Notes: generated by a model from the sequence alone, not told the origin. Shown: positions 48,836 through 58,020, counted from the stretch's first letter. The stretch: 64,000 nucleotides of DNA from Pseudomonas fluorescens (GCF_902498195.1 NZ_CABVIY010000002.1:744001-808000); one strand, 5' to 3'. Numbers and translations: made by a program.

Positions 48836-49282
48836 ATGCTCTCTCGAATTCTACTGATTGCTGTATTGGGATTGTCCCTGGGCGGGTGCGTGCCTTATTC
48901 CGATGGAGGAACCAGTTACTACAGTTCCGAGGTCTATACCTCGCCAGCCCCCGCTTACTATTCCAGCGGCGGGTACTACACAAACGACGCTTATTACACA
49001 CAGCCTCGGCGGTATTACGCACCGCCCGCCAGGTATTACCAGCCGACCCCGCGCTATTACTACCAGCCGCGGGTGTATCAACCGGCGCCGCGCTATTACC
49101 AGCCGGCCCCGCGTTACTATCAGTCACGGCCCGACTACCGGGCGCATCAGAATCATGGTTGGGACGGTCGCAACCGTGGTGGCTGGGACAATGATCGTCG
49201 TGGCGGGCGAAACGACAATCACGATCGTCGAGGCGACCGTAATGGGCGCGGCAATCACGATGGCCGGGGCAATCACCGCTAA
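48836..49282 (+). CDS. Tyrosine-rich lipoprotein 2 with YYQPAP repeats
   Basis: This 148-residue protein has a lipoprotein signal (LLIAVLGLSLGGC, lipobox LGGC). A Tyr/Pro-rich region follows with repeats of RYYQP(A/T)P (about residues 65-100), then a hydrophilic Asn/Asp/Arg/Gly/His tail (RRGGRNDNHDRRGDRNGRG). The ATG at 48836 has the same leader, AGGAGGCCGCC, as lipoprotein 1, so the two look like diverged tandem duplicates. The repeats point to an extended fibrous region outside the membrane. Function unknown. Confidence 0.75.
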   Translation: MLSRILLIAVLGLSLGGCVPYSDGGTSYYSSEVYTSPAPAYYSSGGYYTNDAYYTQPRRYYAPPARYYQPTPRYYYQPRVYQPAPRYYQPAPRYYQSRPDYRAHQNHGWDGRNRGGWDNDRRGGRNDNHDRRGDRNGRGNHDGRGNHR

Positions 49283-49294
49283 CCCGGTCTGAAC

Positions 49295-49311
49295 GCAAGC
49301 CCGCTCCCACA
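49295..49311. repeat. Single REP half
   Basis: GCAAGCCCGCTCCCACA, a lone partial copy of the GAGCGGGCTTGC unit, 12 bases after lipoprotein 2 and before the convergent hydratase-family gene. No partner arm is seen. Confidence 0.65.
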
Positions 49312-49328
49312 TTTTTTGTTCAGTATTC

Positions 49329-50432
49329 CTACAGATCTGCCAGTGGATGCCGGCCTTCCCAGACCTTGTGGAAATGCGCCTCGACCACCGCCTCCGGCAC
49401 CTTGTTCACATCCGGCCAGTGCCAGTGCGGTTTCTGGTCCTTGTCGATCAACCGCGCCCGCACCCCCTCGCTGAACTCCGGATGGCGACAGCAGTTGAGG
49501 CTCAGCGTGTATTCCATCTGAAAGACCTGCGCCAGCGACAGATGCCGGGCGCGGATGATCTGTTCCCACACCAGGTGGGCGGTCAGCGGCGAGCCTTCAC
49601 TCAGGGTTCGCGCGGCGCGACTGAATAACAGGTCCGTGGAATCGCGCAGCGCGCTGATCGCCTTCCAGGCGCAACGCACATCACTGACATCCAGCAGTTC
49701 ATCGATCTGCCGACGTCGCGGCAGCCACTGGGGTTCAGGCATCTGCTCGACCGCTTCCTGTTGAAGGGCCTTGAGCAGGCTGTTGAGCTGCATCGGCGTC
49801 TGTTCCTGCCAGTTCAACTGCAACAGGCCTTCAATCAAGGCTTCCTGCTGCTCGTCGAGCAGGAAGCGGTCGGCCAGGTCCAGATCGATTGCGTCGCGAC
49901 CGTTCATATGGGCGCCGGTCAGGCCGAGAAACAAGCCAAGCTTGCCCGGCAGGCGCGACAGGAACCAACTGGCGCCGACGTCCGGATAAAGCCCGATGCT
50001 GATCTCCGGCATCGCCAGTCGACTGCTTGGCGTGACAATGCGAATGCTCGCCCCTTGCAGCAGGCCCATGCCGCCGCCGAGCACATAGCCGTGCCCCCAG
50101 CAGATCAGCGGTTTGGGGTAGGTGTGCAGGCTGTAGTCCAGACGGTACTCCGCGTTGAAGAAGTGCGCGGCCAGCGGCGGCACTTCGCCCGGATGGGCGC
50201 GGCAGGCTTCCACCAGGCTGCGCACTTCGCCGCCGGCACAAAAGGCCTTGGCGCCGTTGCCCCGCAGCAGGACGCAGACGATTTGCGGGTCCTTGGCCCA
50301 GGCGTCCAGGCGGTCGCGCAGGGCGTTGATCATCGGCAGGGACAGGGCATTGAGCGATTTTTCGGCATCCAGGCTGGCAATGCCGATACGGGCGCCGTCG
50401 GTGCCGGTGAGTTCTTCGAAGTGCAGATTCAT
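49329..50432 (-). CDS. 3-hydroxyisobutyryl-CoA hydrolase-like protein (enoyl-CoA hydratase/isomerase family)
   Basis: This 367-residue protein is longer than the usual 260-residue crotonase and fits the 3-hydroxyisobutyryl-CoA hydrolase subgroup. Oxyanion-hole blocks are RGNGAKAFCAGGEVRSLV and WGHGYVLGGGMGLLQGASIR, followed by MPEISIGLYPDVGASWFLSR and a C-terminal segment with EYTLSLNCCRHPEFSEGVRA. It would act in valine breakdown. ATG 50432 has GAGG five bases upstream; an ATG one codon earlier is possible. Divergent from ung. Confidence 0.82.
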   Translation of the reverse strand: MNLHFEELTGTDGARIGIASLDAEKSLNALSLPMINALRDRLDAWAKDPQIVCVLLRGNGAKAFCAGGEVRSLVEACRAHPGEVPPLAAHFFNAEYRLDYSLHTYPKPLICWGHGYVLGGGMGLLQGASIRIVTPSSRLAMPEISIGLYPDVGASWFLSRLPGKLGLFLGLTGAHMNGRDAIDLDLADRFLLDEQQEALIEGLLQLNWQEQTPMQLNSLLKALQQEAVEQMPEPQWLPRRRQIDELLDVSDVRCAWKAISALRDSTDLLFSRAARTLSEGSPLTAHLVWEQIIRARHLSLAQVFQMEYTLSLNCCRHPEFSEGVRARLIDKDQKPHWHWPDVNKVPEAVVEAHFHKVWEGRHPLADL

Positions 50433-50564
50433 CATGACCTCGCTCGGGAATTTGAGGGTTAAGTATGATCGCTGTGTGGGAAAGTGCCGGATCTGCGTCA
50501 GACCAATTGACAAGCGCGATGGGCCTTCTTAGGGTTCGCCCCATTGTTTTTGCCGGATGTAACC

Positions 50565-51257
50565 ATGACTGCTGACGACCGTATCAAACTCGAACCGGGC
50601 TGGAAGGAAGCGCTGCGTGCCGAATTCGACCAGCCCTACATGACAGAGTTGCGAAATTTCCTGCAACAGGAGCGGGCGGCCGGCAAGGAAATCTATCCAC
50701 CAGGCCCGATGATCTTCAACGCGCTGAACTCGACGCCGCTGGACAAGGTCAAGGTGGTCATCCTCGGCCAGGACCCGTATCACGGCCCGGGCCAGGCCCA
50801 TGGCCTGTGTTTCTCGGTGCAACCGGGGGTGCCGGCGCCGCCGTCGCTGGTGAACATCTATAAAGAATTGAAACGCGACCTGAACATCGACATCCCCAAC
50901 CACGGTTACCTGCAAAGCTGGGCCGAGCAGGGCGTGCTGATGCTCAATACCACCATGACGGTCGAGCGCGCCAACGCCAATGCGCACAAGGACAAGGGCT
51001 GGCAGTTTTTTACCGACCGGATCATTGAAGTGGTCAGCCAACAGCAGCCGCACCTGGTGTTCATGCTGTGGGGCGCCCATGCCCAGAGCAAACAGAAGCT
51101 GATCGACGCCACCAAGCATCTGGTGCTGACGTCGGTGCATCCGTCACCGTTGTCGGCTTATCGCGGCTTTCTGGGGTGCGGGCATTTCAGCCGGACCAAC
51201 AAGTTCCTGGAACAGAATGGCGAGACGCCGATCGAGTGGCGATTGCCGCCGGTTTGA
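50565..51257 (+). CDS. ung: Uracil-DNA glycosylase
   Basis: This 230-residue enzyme has the family 1 motifs: catalytic Asp70 in [30 protein letters not shown] in the core and [14 protein letters not shown] carrying the catalytic His and minor-groove loop. It removes uracil from DNA. The ATG at 50565 matches the family start ([13 protein letters not shown]); an upstream TTG frame is not needed. Single gene between divergent and convergent neighbours. Confidence 0.95.
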   Translation: MTADDRIKLEPGWKEALRAEFDQPYMTELRNFLQQERAAGKEIYPPGPMIFNALNSTPLDKVKVVILGQDPYHGPGQAHGLCFSVQPGVPAPPSLVNIYKELKRDLNIDIPNHGYLQSWAEQGVLMLNTTMTVERANANAHKDKGWQFFTDRIIEVVSQQQPHLVFMLWGAHAQSKQKLIDATKHLVLTSVHPSPLSAYRGFLGCGHFSRTNKFLEQNGETPIEWRLPPV

Positions 51258-51278
51258 TGTGTTGTCCGTGATGGCCTC

Positions 51279-51353
51279 TTCGCGAGCAAGCCCGCTCCCA
51301 CATTTGACCGTGTGAACAACTCGGTCAAATGTGGGAGCGGGCTTGCTCGCGAA
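51279..51353. repeat. REP pair (GAGCGGGCTTGCTCGC class)
   Basis: TTCGCGAGCAAGCCCGCTCC and its inverted copy, with additional complementary flanks ACATTTGACC/GGTCAAATGT, between the convergent ung and AbrB-type genes. Confidence 0.88.
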
Positions 51354-51370
51354 GGGCTCGACTCGGTCTC

Positions 51371-52411
51371 TCAGGATGACTCAGGCTGCCGGTTCCAGTA
51401 CTTGAACAACGGCTCCGCCAGAAACAGCACAAACAACAACCGCATCACCTGCATCGCCGTCACCAGCGGCACCGACAGTTGCAGGGTCTCCGCCGTCAGG
51501 CTCATCTCGGCAATGCCACCGGGCATCATGCCCAGGGTCAGTGAACGCAAATCCAGATGGGTCAGGGCACTCAAGCCCAGTGCCGCCGCCGTGGCAATCA
51601 ACATGGTCAACACCGTGCCGATCAAGGTCCGGCCCATGAACGAGGGCGCGCGGCGGAAAAACTGCCGGTTGAAGTGGCAGCCCAAGCCGCTGCCGATCAG
51701 CCACTGGCCGATCTGGCTGCCGCCATTGGGCAAACCGATGTGCAGGTCCCAACCGATGCTCACCGCCGCACTCACCAGCAACGGCCCGAACAGCCAGGGG
51801 TTGGGTTGACGCAGGCGTTCCCAGATCCAGGCCGCCAATGCGCCTGCCGGAAACAGGATGGCCAGCCAGCGCCAATCGATGCTGCCGGCGTGGGAGATCG
51901 GTGCGCCGTCGCCCAGCAGGTATTTGAAGGCTGCCGGCACACAGAGCACCACCACCAGCACCCGCAAACTTTGCCCCGCCGCTACCCGGCTGAGCACTGC
52001 ACCATTGCGGGCGCCGAGGTTGACCATCTCCCCGGAGCCACCGGGCATGCTGGAGAAGAACGCCGTGGCGCGATCTTCACCCGTGCGCCGCATCAACCAG
52101 ACGCCGACCACCGCTGACAGGCTGGTGACCAACGCACCGAAGAAGATCAGACCGAAATGGCTCAGCACCTGCTCCATCACCACCGGGGTGAAGTGCAGGC
52201 CGATACCGATGCCGACGATCCACTGGCCGCACTTGCGCCCGCCAGGGATTTCCGCCAGTTGCCAGGGCGTCAGGCAGCGCACCAGGATGATCGCCAGCAA
52301 CGAGCCGACCATCCACGGCAGCGGCCAGCCGACCTGGCTGGCGAGGTAACCGCCCAGCAGGCCGACCAGTGGCGTGCCCCACCAGGCTTTGAACGGTGTT
52401 CGATCAGACAT
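51371..52411 (-). CDS. AbrB-family (ammonia monooxygenase-like) membrane protein
   Basis: This 346-residue inner-membrane protein has about nine hydrophobic segments in two AbrB duplication repeats (LLGGYLASQVGWPLPWMVGS and LLVSAAVSIGWDLHIGLPNG). SMPGGSGEMVNLGARNG and MMPGGIAEMSLTAETL are the paired signature motifs. The common name 'ammonia monooxygenase' is misleading, because no such activity follows from this family. Its start overlaps the tctA stop, so it appears to be the fourth gene of the tricarboxylate-transport operon. Role unknown. Confidence 0.82.
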   Translation of the reverse strand: MSDRTPFKAWWGTPLVGLLGGYLASQVGWPLPWMVGSLLAIILVRCLTPWQLAEIPGGRKCGQWIVGIGIGLHFTPVVMEQVLSHFGLIFFGALVTSLSAVVGVWLMRRTGEDRATAFFSSMPGGSGEMVNLGARNGAVLSRVAAGQSLRVLVVVLCVPAAFKYLLGDGAPISHAGSIDWRWLAILFPAGALAAWIWERLRQPNPWLFGPLLVSAAVSIGWDLHIGLPNGGSQIGQWLIGSGLGCHFNRQFFRRAPSFMGRTLIGTVLTMLIATAAALGLSALTHLDLRSLTLGMMPGGIAEMSLTAETLQLSVPLVTAMQVMRLLFVLFLAEPLFKYWNRQPESS

Positions 52412-53918
52412 CGGCGATAACGCGCCGTGCAACCGAACGTTTACGCCAGATCCGTACGATCGGCACCAGCAACATGACCACAATCAGACTCCAGACACCG
52501 ATGGTGATCCCGCTCGACCAGAGGATATCCAGCGAACCGTTGGAGATCGACAAGGCCCGACGCAGGTTTTGCTCCATCAAGCCGCCGAGGATGAAGCCCA
52601 GCAGCACCGGCGACAACGGGAAGTCCAGTTTGCGCAAAATGTAGCCGAAGATGCCGATACCGATCATCAGGAACAAATCGAACGTGGTGGCATGCACCGC
52701 GTACACGCCGATGGCGGTGATGATCGCGATCATCGGCACCAGCGCCCAGTTCGGCACGGCGAGGATTTTGGTGAAGATGCGGATCATCGGGATGTTGAGG
52801 ATCACCAGCATGATGTTGGCGATGAACAACGACGCGATCAGGCCCCAGACGATGTCCGGTTGCTGTTGGAACAGCATCGGGCCCGGGGTGATGTTGTACA
52901 GCGACAGGGCGCCGATCATCACCGCCGTGGTGCCCGAGCCGGGAACGCCGAGGGTCAGCATCGGCACCAGCGCGCCGCAAGCTTCGGCGCCGATGGCGGT
53001 TTCCGGGGCCGCGAGGCCACGCTTGTCGCCCTGGCCGAACTTGCCGTTCGGACCGGCAATGCGTTTTTCGGTCATGTAGGCCACGGCGCTGGCCAGCGTC
53101 GCACCGGCACCCGGCAGCACGCCCATGATGAAGCCGAGCACCCCGCAACGCATGTTCACCCAGAACACCGAAGCAGCTTCCTTGAAGTTGAACATCATCC
53201 GCCCGGTCGCCTGGAAGGCTTCCTGGCCACGGTGGGTTTTTTCCAGCAGCAACAGGATTTCGCTGATGGAGAACAGGCCCAACACCAGCACCACGAATTG
53301 AATGCCGTCGGTGAGGTGGATGTTGTCGCCGGTGAAGCGGTACACGCCGCTGTTGGCATCGATGCCGACGGTGGACAGGAACAGCCCGATCAGCGCCGCA
53401 ATGAACGTCTTGAGTGGTCGATCACCGGCCATGCCGCCGAGGCAGACAATCGCAAACACCATCAGCACGAAGTATTCCGCCGGGCCGAAGGCAATCGCCC
53501 ACTTCGCCAGGATGGGCGCGAACACCACCATCCCGCAGGTCGCAATGAACGCACCGATGAACGAACTCCAGGCCGACAGCGATAGCGCCACACCGGCCAG
53601 ACCCTGTTTAGCCATCGGGTAGCCGTCGAGGGTGGTCATCACGGTGGATGCTTCGCCCGGAATGTTCAGCAGAATCGAGCTGATACGGCCACCGTATTCG
53701 CAACCCAGGTACACCGCCGCCAACAGGATCAGCGCAGACTCCGGCGGCAGGCCCAGGGCGAACGCAATCGGGATCAGCAACGCCACGCCGTTGATCGGCC
53801 CCAGCCCCGGCAGCAGGCCGACGACCGTGCCGATCAGCGTGCCGCTGAGCGCGGTCACCAGGTTGTAGGGGGTCAGTGCGACGCCGAAGCCGTGACTCAA
53901 ATAACCAAGCGTATCCAT
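52404..53918 (-). CDS. tctA: Tripartite tricarboxylate transporter, large membrane subunit
   Basis: This 504-residue protein has about eleven hydrophobic segments and TctA signature blocks (GTVVGLLPGLGPINGVALLI, LGCEYGGRISSILLNIPGEA, GVLPGAGATLASAVAYMTEK, LVPMLTLGVPGSGTTAVMIG). It forms the channel half of a TTT importer. The ATG at 53918 is two bases after the tctB stop and has CTGGAGAAC upstream. Citrate or another tri- or dicarboxylate is the likely cargo. Confidence 0.92.
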   Translation of the reverse strand: MDTLGYLSHGFGVALTPYNLVTALSGTLIGTVVGLLPGLGPINGVALLIPIAFALGLPPESALILLAAVYLGCEYGGRISSILLNIPGEASTVMTTLDGYPMAKQGLAGVALSLSAWSSFIGAFIATCGMVVFAPILAKWAIAFGPAEYFVLMVFAIVCLGGMAGDRPLKTFIAALIGLFLSTVGIDANSGVYRFTGDNIHLTDGIQFVVLVLGLFSISEILLLLEKTHRGQEAFQATGRMMFNFKEAASVFWVNMRCGVLGFIMGVLPGAGATLASAVAYMTEKRIAGPNGKFGQGDKRGLAAPETAIGAEACGALVPMLTLGVPGSGTTAVMIGALSLYNITPGPMLFQQQPDIVWGLIASLFIANIMLVILNIPMIRIFTKILAVPNWALVPMIAIITAIGVYAVHATTFDLFLMIGIGIFGYILRKLDFPLSPVLLGFILGGLMEQNLRRALSISNGSLDILWSSGITIGVWSLIVVMLLVPIVRIWRKRSVARRVIADV

Positions 53919-53919
53919 A

Positions 53920-54378
53920 TCAGTTCTCCAGAACGTCGAGCAGGCCCAGAGGCAGTGGCACGTCCATGACTTTGTCGAACAGCAGGTACAGGCCGACACT
54001 CATCAGGCTGATGATCACCGCGCCCGGCAACCAGCGCCCGCCGTACAGGCGCGCCATCGGTATGCCCACCAGCATGCTGCTGAGGATGAAGCCCAGCGGT
54101 TCGAACAGCCCGGCGAAGACCAGCAGCAACACCACGCACACGCCAATCTTGGTCAGGGTTTCGCGATCCATCGGTGGATCTTCATCGGTGTGCTTGATCG
54201 GCGAAGGGCGGTACACCATGTACACCAGCGCCAGGCCCATCAGCCCGAGCATCAACAAGGGAAAGGCGCGCGGGCCGATCGGTTCGTAGGAAAAAGGTGC
54301 CTGGTAGGGCCAGGCCATCAGCACCAGGCTGAGGCAGGCCAGCAACAGCACCGAAGCAAACAGGCGTTGTAAGAGCAT
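53920..54378 (-). CDS. tctB: Tripartite tricarboxylate transporter, small membrane subunit
   Basis: This 152-residue protein has four hydrophobic segments, the number usual for TctB. ATG 54378 lies behind ACAGGAGTTTCCC; ten extra codons upstream are not needed. It lies between tctC and tctA in the standard C-B-A order and would assemble with TctA. Confidence 0.88.
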   Translation of the reverse strand: MLLQRLFASVLLLACLSLVLMAWPYQAPFSYEPIGPRAFPLLMLGLMGLALVYMVYRPSPIKHTDEDPPMDRETLTKIGVCVVLLLVFAGLFEPLGFILSSMLVGIPMARLYGGRWLPGAVIISLMSVGLYLLFDKVMDVPLPLGLLDVLEN

Positions 54379-54436
54379 GGGAAACTCCTGTGCCACGGCC
54401 CCGCGCAACGGGACCGTGGCCGCTAGACAGAGAGGA

Positions 54437-55414
54437 TCACTGGATCAGGCCGAACTCTTTGGCCAGCACTTTGTAGTCCGCGACTTGCTTCTTCACGTAG
54501 GTGTCCAGTTCCGGGCCGGTCATGGCAAACGGGAACAGTTCACGCTGGTCGCGCAGCTTGGCGAACTCGTCGGAGGCCAGCAGTTTGTCGAAGGACGCTT
54601 TCCACCAGGCGTAGTCCTCGTCGCTGACTTTCGGCCCGAGGTAGAAGCCGCGAACCACCGGCCAGACGATGTCGTAGCCTTGCTCCTTGGCGGTCGGGAT
54701 GTCTTTCATTTCCGGCTCGTCCAGGCGCTTCTCGGAGAACACCGCCAGCAGGCGCATGTCGCCGCTCTGGATGTGCGGCATGGAGTCGGAGATGTCGGTG
54801 CTGCCGACCTGGATGTGGCCGCCGAGCAGGGCCGTGGCGATTTCACCGCCGCCTTCGAGGGCGACGTAACGCAGGTCGCGCGGGTTGATGCCGGCGGCCT
54901 TGGCGATCAGGGCGGTTTGCATCCAGTCCTGGCTGCCGACGGTGCCACCGGAACCGATCACCACTTTGCTCGGATCTTTCTTCAGCGCCTGTACCAGGTC
55001 GTCCAGGGTCTTGTAGGGCGAATCGCTCTTCACCGCGATGGCGCCGTAGCTGGTGCCGACGGCGGCCAGCCAGCGCACATTGGTTTCGTCAAAACGACCG
55101 AACTTGCCTTGCGCCAGGTTCAACAGCGAGCCGCTGGACCAGGCCACCAGGGTGCCGGCATCCGCCGGACGCTGGGCCACCACCGCGTTGTAGGCCACCG
55201 CACCGACACCGCCGGGCATGTAGGTCACGCGCATCGGTTTGGTCAGCAGTTTTTCATTGATCAGCGCGCTTTGCGCCAGTTTGCAGGTCAGGTCGAAACC
55301 GCCGCCAGGAGAGGCCGGGGCGATACATTCCGGGCGCTTTGGCTCGGCCATCAATTGGCCGGCAAACAGCACGCAGCTGGCGGCGAGGGCGAAACGGCGC
55401 AGTGATCGATTCAT
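54437..55414 (-). CDS. tctC: Tripartite tricarboxylate transporter, periplasmic binding protein
   Basis: This 325-residue protein has a signal peptide at residues 1-23 (FALAASCVLFAGQLMA) and the Bug/TctC fold (CIAPASPGGGFDLTCKLAQS near the mature N-terminus, VVIGSGGTVGSQDWMQTALI). The start ATG 55414 has TGTGGAGAC upstream; frame further upstream is unsupported. It binds the carboxylate and delivers it to TctAB. First gene of the operon, divergent from tctDE. Confidence 0.9.
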   Translation of the reverse strand: MNRSLRRFALAASCVLFAGQLMAEPKRPECIAPASPGGGFDLTCKLAQSALINEKLLTKPMRVTYMPGGVGAVAYNAVVAQRPADAGTLVAWSSGSLLNLAQGKFGRFDETNVRWLAAVGTSYGAIAVKSDSPYKTLDDLVQALKKDPSKVVIGSGGTVGSQDWMQTALIAKAAGINPRDLRYVALEGGGEIATALLGGHIQVGSTDISDSMPHIQSGDMRLLAVFSEKRLDEPEMKDIPTAKEQGYDIVWPVVRGFYLGPKVSDEDYAWWKASFDKLLASDEFAKLRDQRELFPFAMTGPELDTYVKKQVADYKVLAKEFGLIQ

Positions 55415-55715
55415 TTTTGTCTCCACAGGAGTTGTTGTTTTTCGGGATGATTCAGGCGCGACGATTTCGCGCGGCGCTGGCGTGTTCAAGTCCGCAGGGA
55501 CTGAACGACGGGCAACCGGCTTCGGCGCTGGCAAAACGTAGACAAGGGGGCGTGCGGGGAAGGGCGGTGCGGGCAAGCCTGGGGCTGTGTGGACAGCATG
55601 GCGAAGTACCTCGGTTATTGTTCTTATTGGCGAAAACGCTTCATGGCGTTTTTCGGGAGCTACATTTCACAGCAGGGTGCAGATGACGGTTGGAACGTCA
55701 GTTCGAAACATTCCG

Positions 55716-55750
55716 TAACCCGACTCTAACCACTCAACCTTTCGCTAACC
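55716..55750. promoter_or_regulatory. Tandem TAACC repeats, candidate TctD binding sites
   Basis: TAACC occurs at 55716, 55727 and 55746, and CAACC at 55735. Each pair (55716/55727 and 55735/55746) is 11 bases apart, one helical turn, the arrangement bound by OmpR-type response regulators. They lie between divergent tctC and tctD. The remaining gap (55415-55715, 55751-55854) holds no gene that I can support. Confidence 0.55.
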
Positions 55751-55854
55751 TTTCAGGATGCTTTCACGGCTTTTCGGGCTTCACAGGGGCGGATGCCGCT
55801 GTAAACTCCGCGCGAAAGAATGGCGTCGACCATCCCTGAATGAGGTAAAGATCC

Positions 55855-56526
55855 ATGCGTGTCCTGCTCGTCGAAGACCATCTGCAGCTCGCCGACAGTG
55901 TCGCCCAGGCGCTCAAGAGCACCGGCTTGACCGTGGATGTGCTGCACGACGGCGTGGCCGCTGACCTGGCGCTGGGCAGCGAGGACTACGCCATGGCGAT
56001 CCTCGATGTCGGTTTGCCGCGCATGGATGGCTTTGAAGTGCTGGCGCGATTGCGCGCCCGGGGCAAGAACCTGCCGGTGTTGATGCTGACCGCGCGCAGC
56101 GACGTCAAGGACCGGGTCCATGGCCTGAACCTCGGTGCCGACGACTACCTGGCCAAGCCGTTTGAACTCACCGAACTCGAAGCCCGGGTCAAGGCCCTGC
56201 TGCGCCGCAGTGTGTTGGGCGGTGAACGCGTGCAGCGCTGCGGCGTACTGGCCTACGACCTGGAAACCCGACGCTTCACGCTTGGCGAGGAGTTGTTGAC
56301 CCTGACCTCCCGCGAGCAGGCGGTGCTCGAAGCCTTGATCGCCCGTCCCGGCCGGGTGATGAGCAAGGAACAATTGGCCTCCCAGGTCTTTGGCCTCGAT
56401 GAAGAAGCCAGCCCGGACGCCATCGAAATCTACGTGCACCGCTTGCGCAAGAAGCTCGACGGCCAGCCGGTCGCCATCGTGACGTTCCGAGGCCTTGGCT
56501 ACCTGCTGGAAAGCCGCGATGCATAA
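55855..56526 (+). CDS. tctD: Response regulator of tricarboxylate transport
   Basis: This 223-residue OmpR-family regulator has a receiver domain with phospho-acceptor Asp51 (MAILDVGLPRMDG), acidic pocket VEDH, Lys in YLAKPFE, and a winged-helix output domain (LTSREQAVLEALIARPGRVM, EIYVHRLRKKLDGQPVAIVT). It would activate tctCBA in response to TctE. Its stop overlaps the tctE start, so the two are co-translated. Confidence 0.92.
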   Translation: MRVLLVEDHLQLADSVAQALKSTGLTVDVLHDGVAADLALGSEDYAMAILDVGLPRMDGFEVLARLRARGKNLPVLMLTARSDVKDRVHGLNLGADDYLAKPFELTELEARVKALLRRSVLGGERVQRCGVLAYDLETRRFTLGEELLTLTSREQAVLEALIARPGRVMSKEQLASQVFGLDEEASPDAIEIYVHRLRKKLDGQPVAIVTFRGLGYLLESRDA

Positions 56527-57907
56527 GCCCAGCAGCCTGCGCTGGCGGTTGCTGTGGAACCTGGCGCTGTTGCTGGTGGTGTTGATGCTGGCCAGTGGCT
56601 TGAGCGCCTACTGGAACGGTCGCGAAGCAGCCGACACGGCCTATGACCGGACCTTGCTGGCTTCGGCGCGCACCATCGCCGCCGGCCTGTCCGAGCGCGA
56701 CGGCAGCCTGAGCCTCGACGTGCCTTACGTGGCCCTCGATACCTTCGCCTACGACAGCGCCGGGCGAATTTTTTACCTGGTCAACGACATCAACCAGAAG
56801 CTGATTTCCGGCTACGAAAACCTTCCGGGCCCGCCGGCGGGAACGCCGCGCACCGATGACTATCCGGCCCTGGCACGGTTTTACAACGCGACTTACCGGG
56901 GGCAGAACGTGCGGGTGGTCAGCCTGCTCAAGCCGGTCAGCGAGCCAAACATGAATGGCATGGCGGAAATTCGCGTGGCGGAGACCGATGAGGCGCGCGT
57001 CGACATGGCCCGCAGCCTGGCGGCCGATACCTTGCTGCGGTTGGGCATGCTGGCGGTCGGTGCGCTGTTGCTGGTGTGGTTTGCCGTCAGTGCGGCATTG
57101 CGTCCGCTGGAACGCTTGCGAACGGCAGTGGAAGAGCGGCAGTCCGACGATCTTCGCCCGTTGCCTTTGGTCGAAGTGCAGCGCGAACTGTGGCCGCTGG
57201 TGCGTGCGCTCAATCACTTTACCGAACGCCTGCGGGGACAGTTCGAGCGTCAGGCACAGTTCATCGCCGATGCCGCCCATGAGTTGCGTACCCCGCTGGC
57301 TGCGCTCAAGGCGCGGCTTGAGCTTGGGCTGCGGGCGAGTGAGCCGGAAACCTGGCGCAGTACCCTGGAAACCGCTGCACAGAGCACCGATCGCCTGACC
57401 CACCTGGCCAACCAGTTGCTGTCACTGGCGCGGGTGGAAAACGGCGCCCGGGCGATTGCCGAGGGCGGCGCGCAGCTGCTCGACCTGAGCCAGCTGGCGC
57501 GTGAATTGGGCATGGCGATGGCACCGCTGGCCCACAAGCGTGGCGTGGCACTGGCACTTGAAGCGGACGAGCCGGTCTGGCTGCGAGGCGAACCGACCTT
57601 GTTGAACGAACTGTTGAGCAATCTGGTGGACAACGCGCTGGCCCACACGCCACCGGGCGGCAACGTCATTCTGCGGGTCTCGGCACCAGCGGTGCTGGAG
57701 GTCGAGGACGATGGGCCGGGCATTCCCCTGGATGAGCGTGACCGGGTGTTCGAGCGCTTTTATCGACGCAACCAGCAGGTGGCGGGATCCGGCCTGGGCT
57801 TGGCGATTGTCGGGGAGATTTGCCGGGCGCACCTGGCGCAGATCAGCCTGCACGATGGCGAGCAGGCGGGGTTGAAGGTGCGGGTGAGTTTTATTGCCGG
57901 GGAGTGA
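56519..57907 (+). CDS. tctE: Sensor histidine kinase of tricarboxylate transport
   Basis: This 462-residue kinase has two membrane segments (residues about 10-30 and 170-190) flanking a periplasmic sensor domain of TctE type. A HAMP-like linker and the dimerisation helix with phospho-acceptor His254 (ADAAHELRTPLAALKARLEL) follow, then an ATPase domain (LLSNLVDNALAHTPPGGNVI, DDGPGIPLDERDRVFERFY, GSGLGLAIV). It phosphorylates TctD on sensing external carboxylate. Start ATG 56519 lies within the last codons of tctD. Confidence 0.9.
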   Translation: MHKPSSLRWRLLWNLALLLVVLMLASGLSAYWNGREAADTAYDRTLLASARTIAAGLSERDGSLSLDVPYVALDTFAYDSAGRIFYLVNDINQKLISGYENLPGPPAGTPRTDDYPALARFYNATYRGQNVRVVSLLKPVSEPNMNGMAEIRVAETDEARVDMARSLAADTLLRLGMLAVGALLLVWFAVSAALRPLERLRTAVEERQSDDLRPLPLVEVQRELWPLVRALNHFTERLRGQFERQAQFIADAAHELRTPLAALKARLELGLRASEPETWRSTLETAAQSTDRLTHLANQLLSLARVENGARAIAEGGAQLLDLSQLARELGMAMAPLAHKRGVALALEADEPVWLRGEPTLLNELLSNLVDNALAHTPPGGNVILRVSAPAVLEVEDDGPGIPLDERDRVFERFYRRNQQVAGSGLGLAIVGEICRAHLAQISLHDGEQAGLKVRVSFIAGE

Positions 57908-57925
57908 GGGTGTTTGTGCTGGCCC

Positions 57926-58000
57926 TTCGCGAGCAAGCCCGCTCCCACACGGGATCTATGTAACACCACAAGTCCCAGTGGGAGCGGGCTTGCCCGCGAA
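57926..58000. repeat. REP pair (GAGCGGGCTTGCTCGC class)
   Basis: TTCGCGAGCAAGCCCGCTCC and an inverted GTGGGAGCGGGCTTGCCCGC between the convergent tctE and HDOD genes. Confidence 0.87.
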
Positions 58001-58020
58001 GGCGGCGACGCGACCTCGAA

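Noticed and set aside
507..58000. CRISPR-like array from repeated 20-25-base units
   Set aside because: The repeats are dispersed inverted pairs between genes, not regularly spaced direct repeats with unique spacers, and no cas genes are present.
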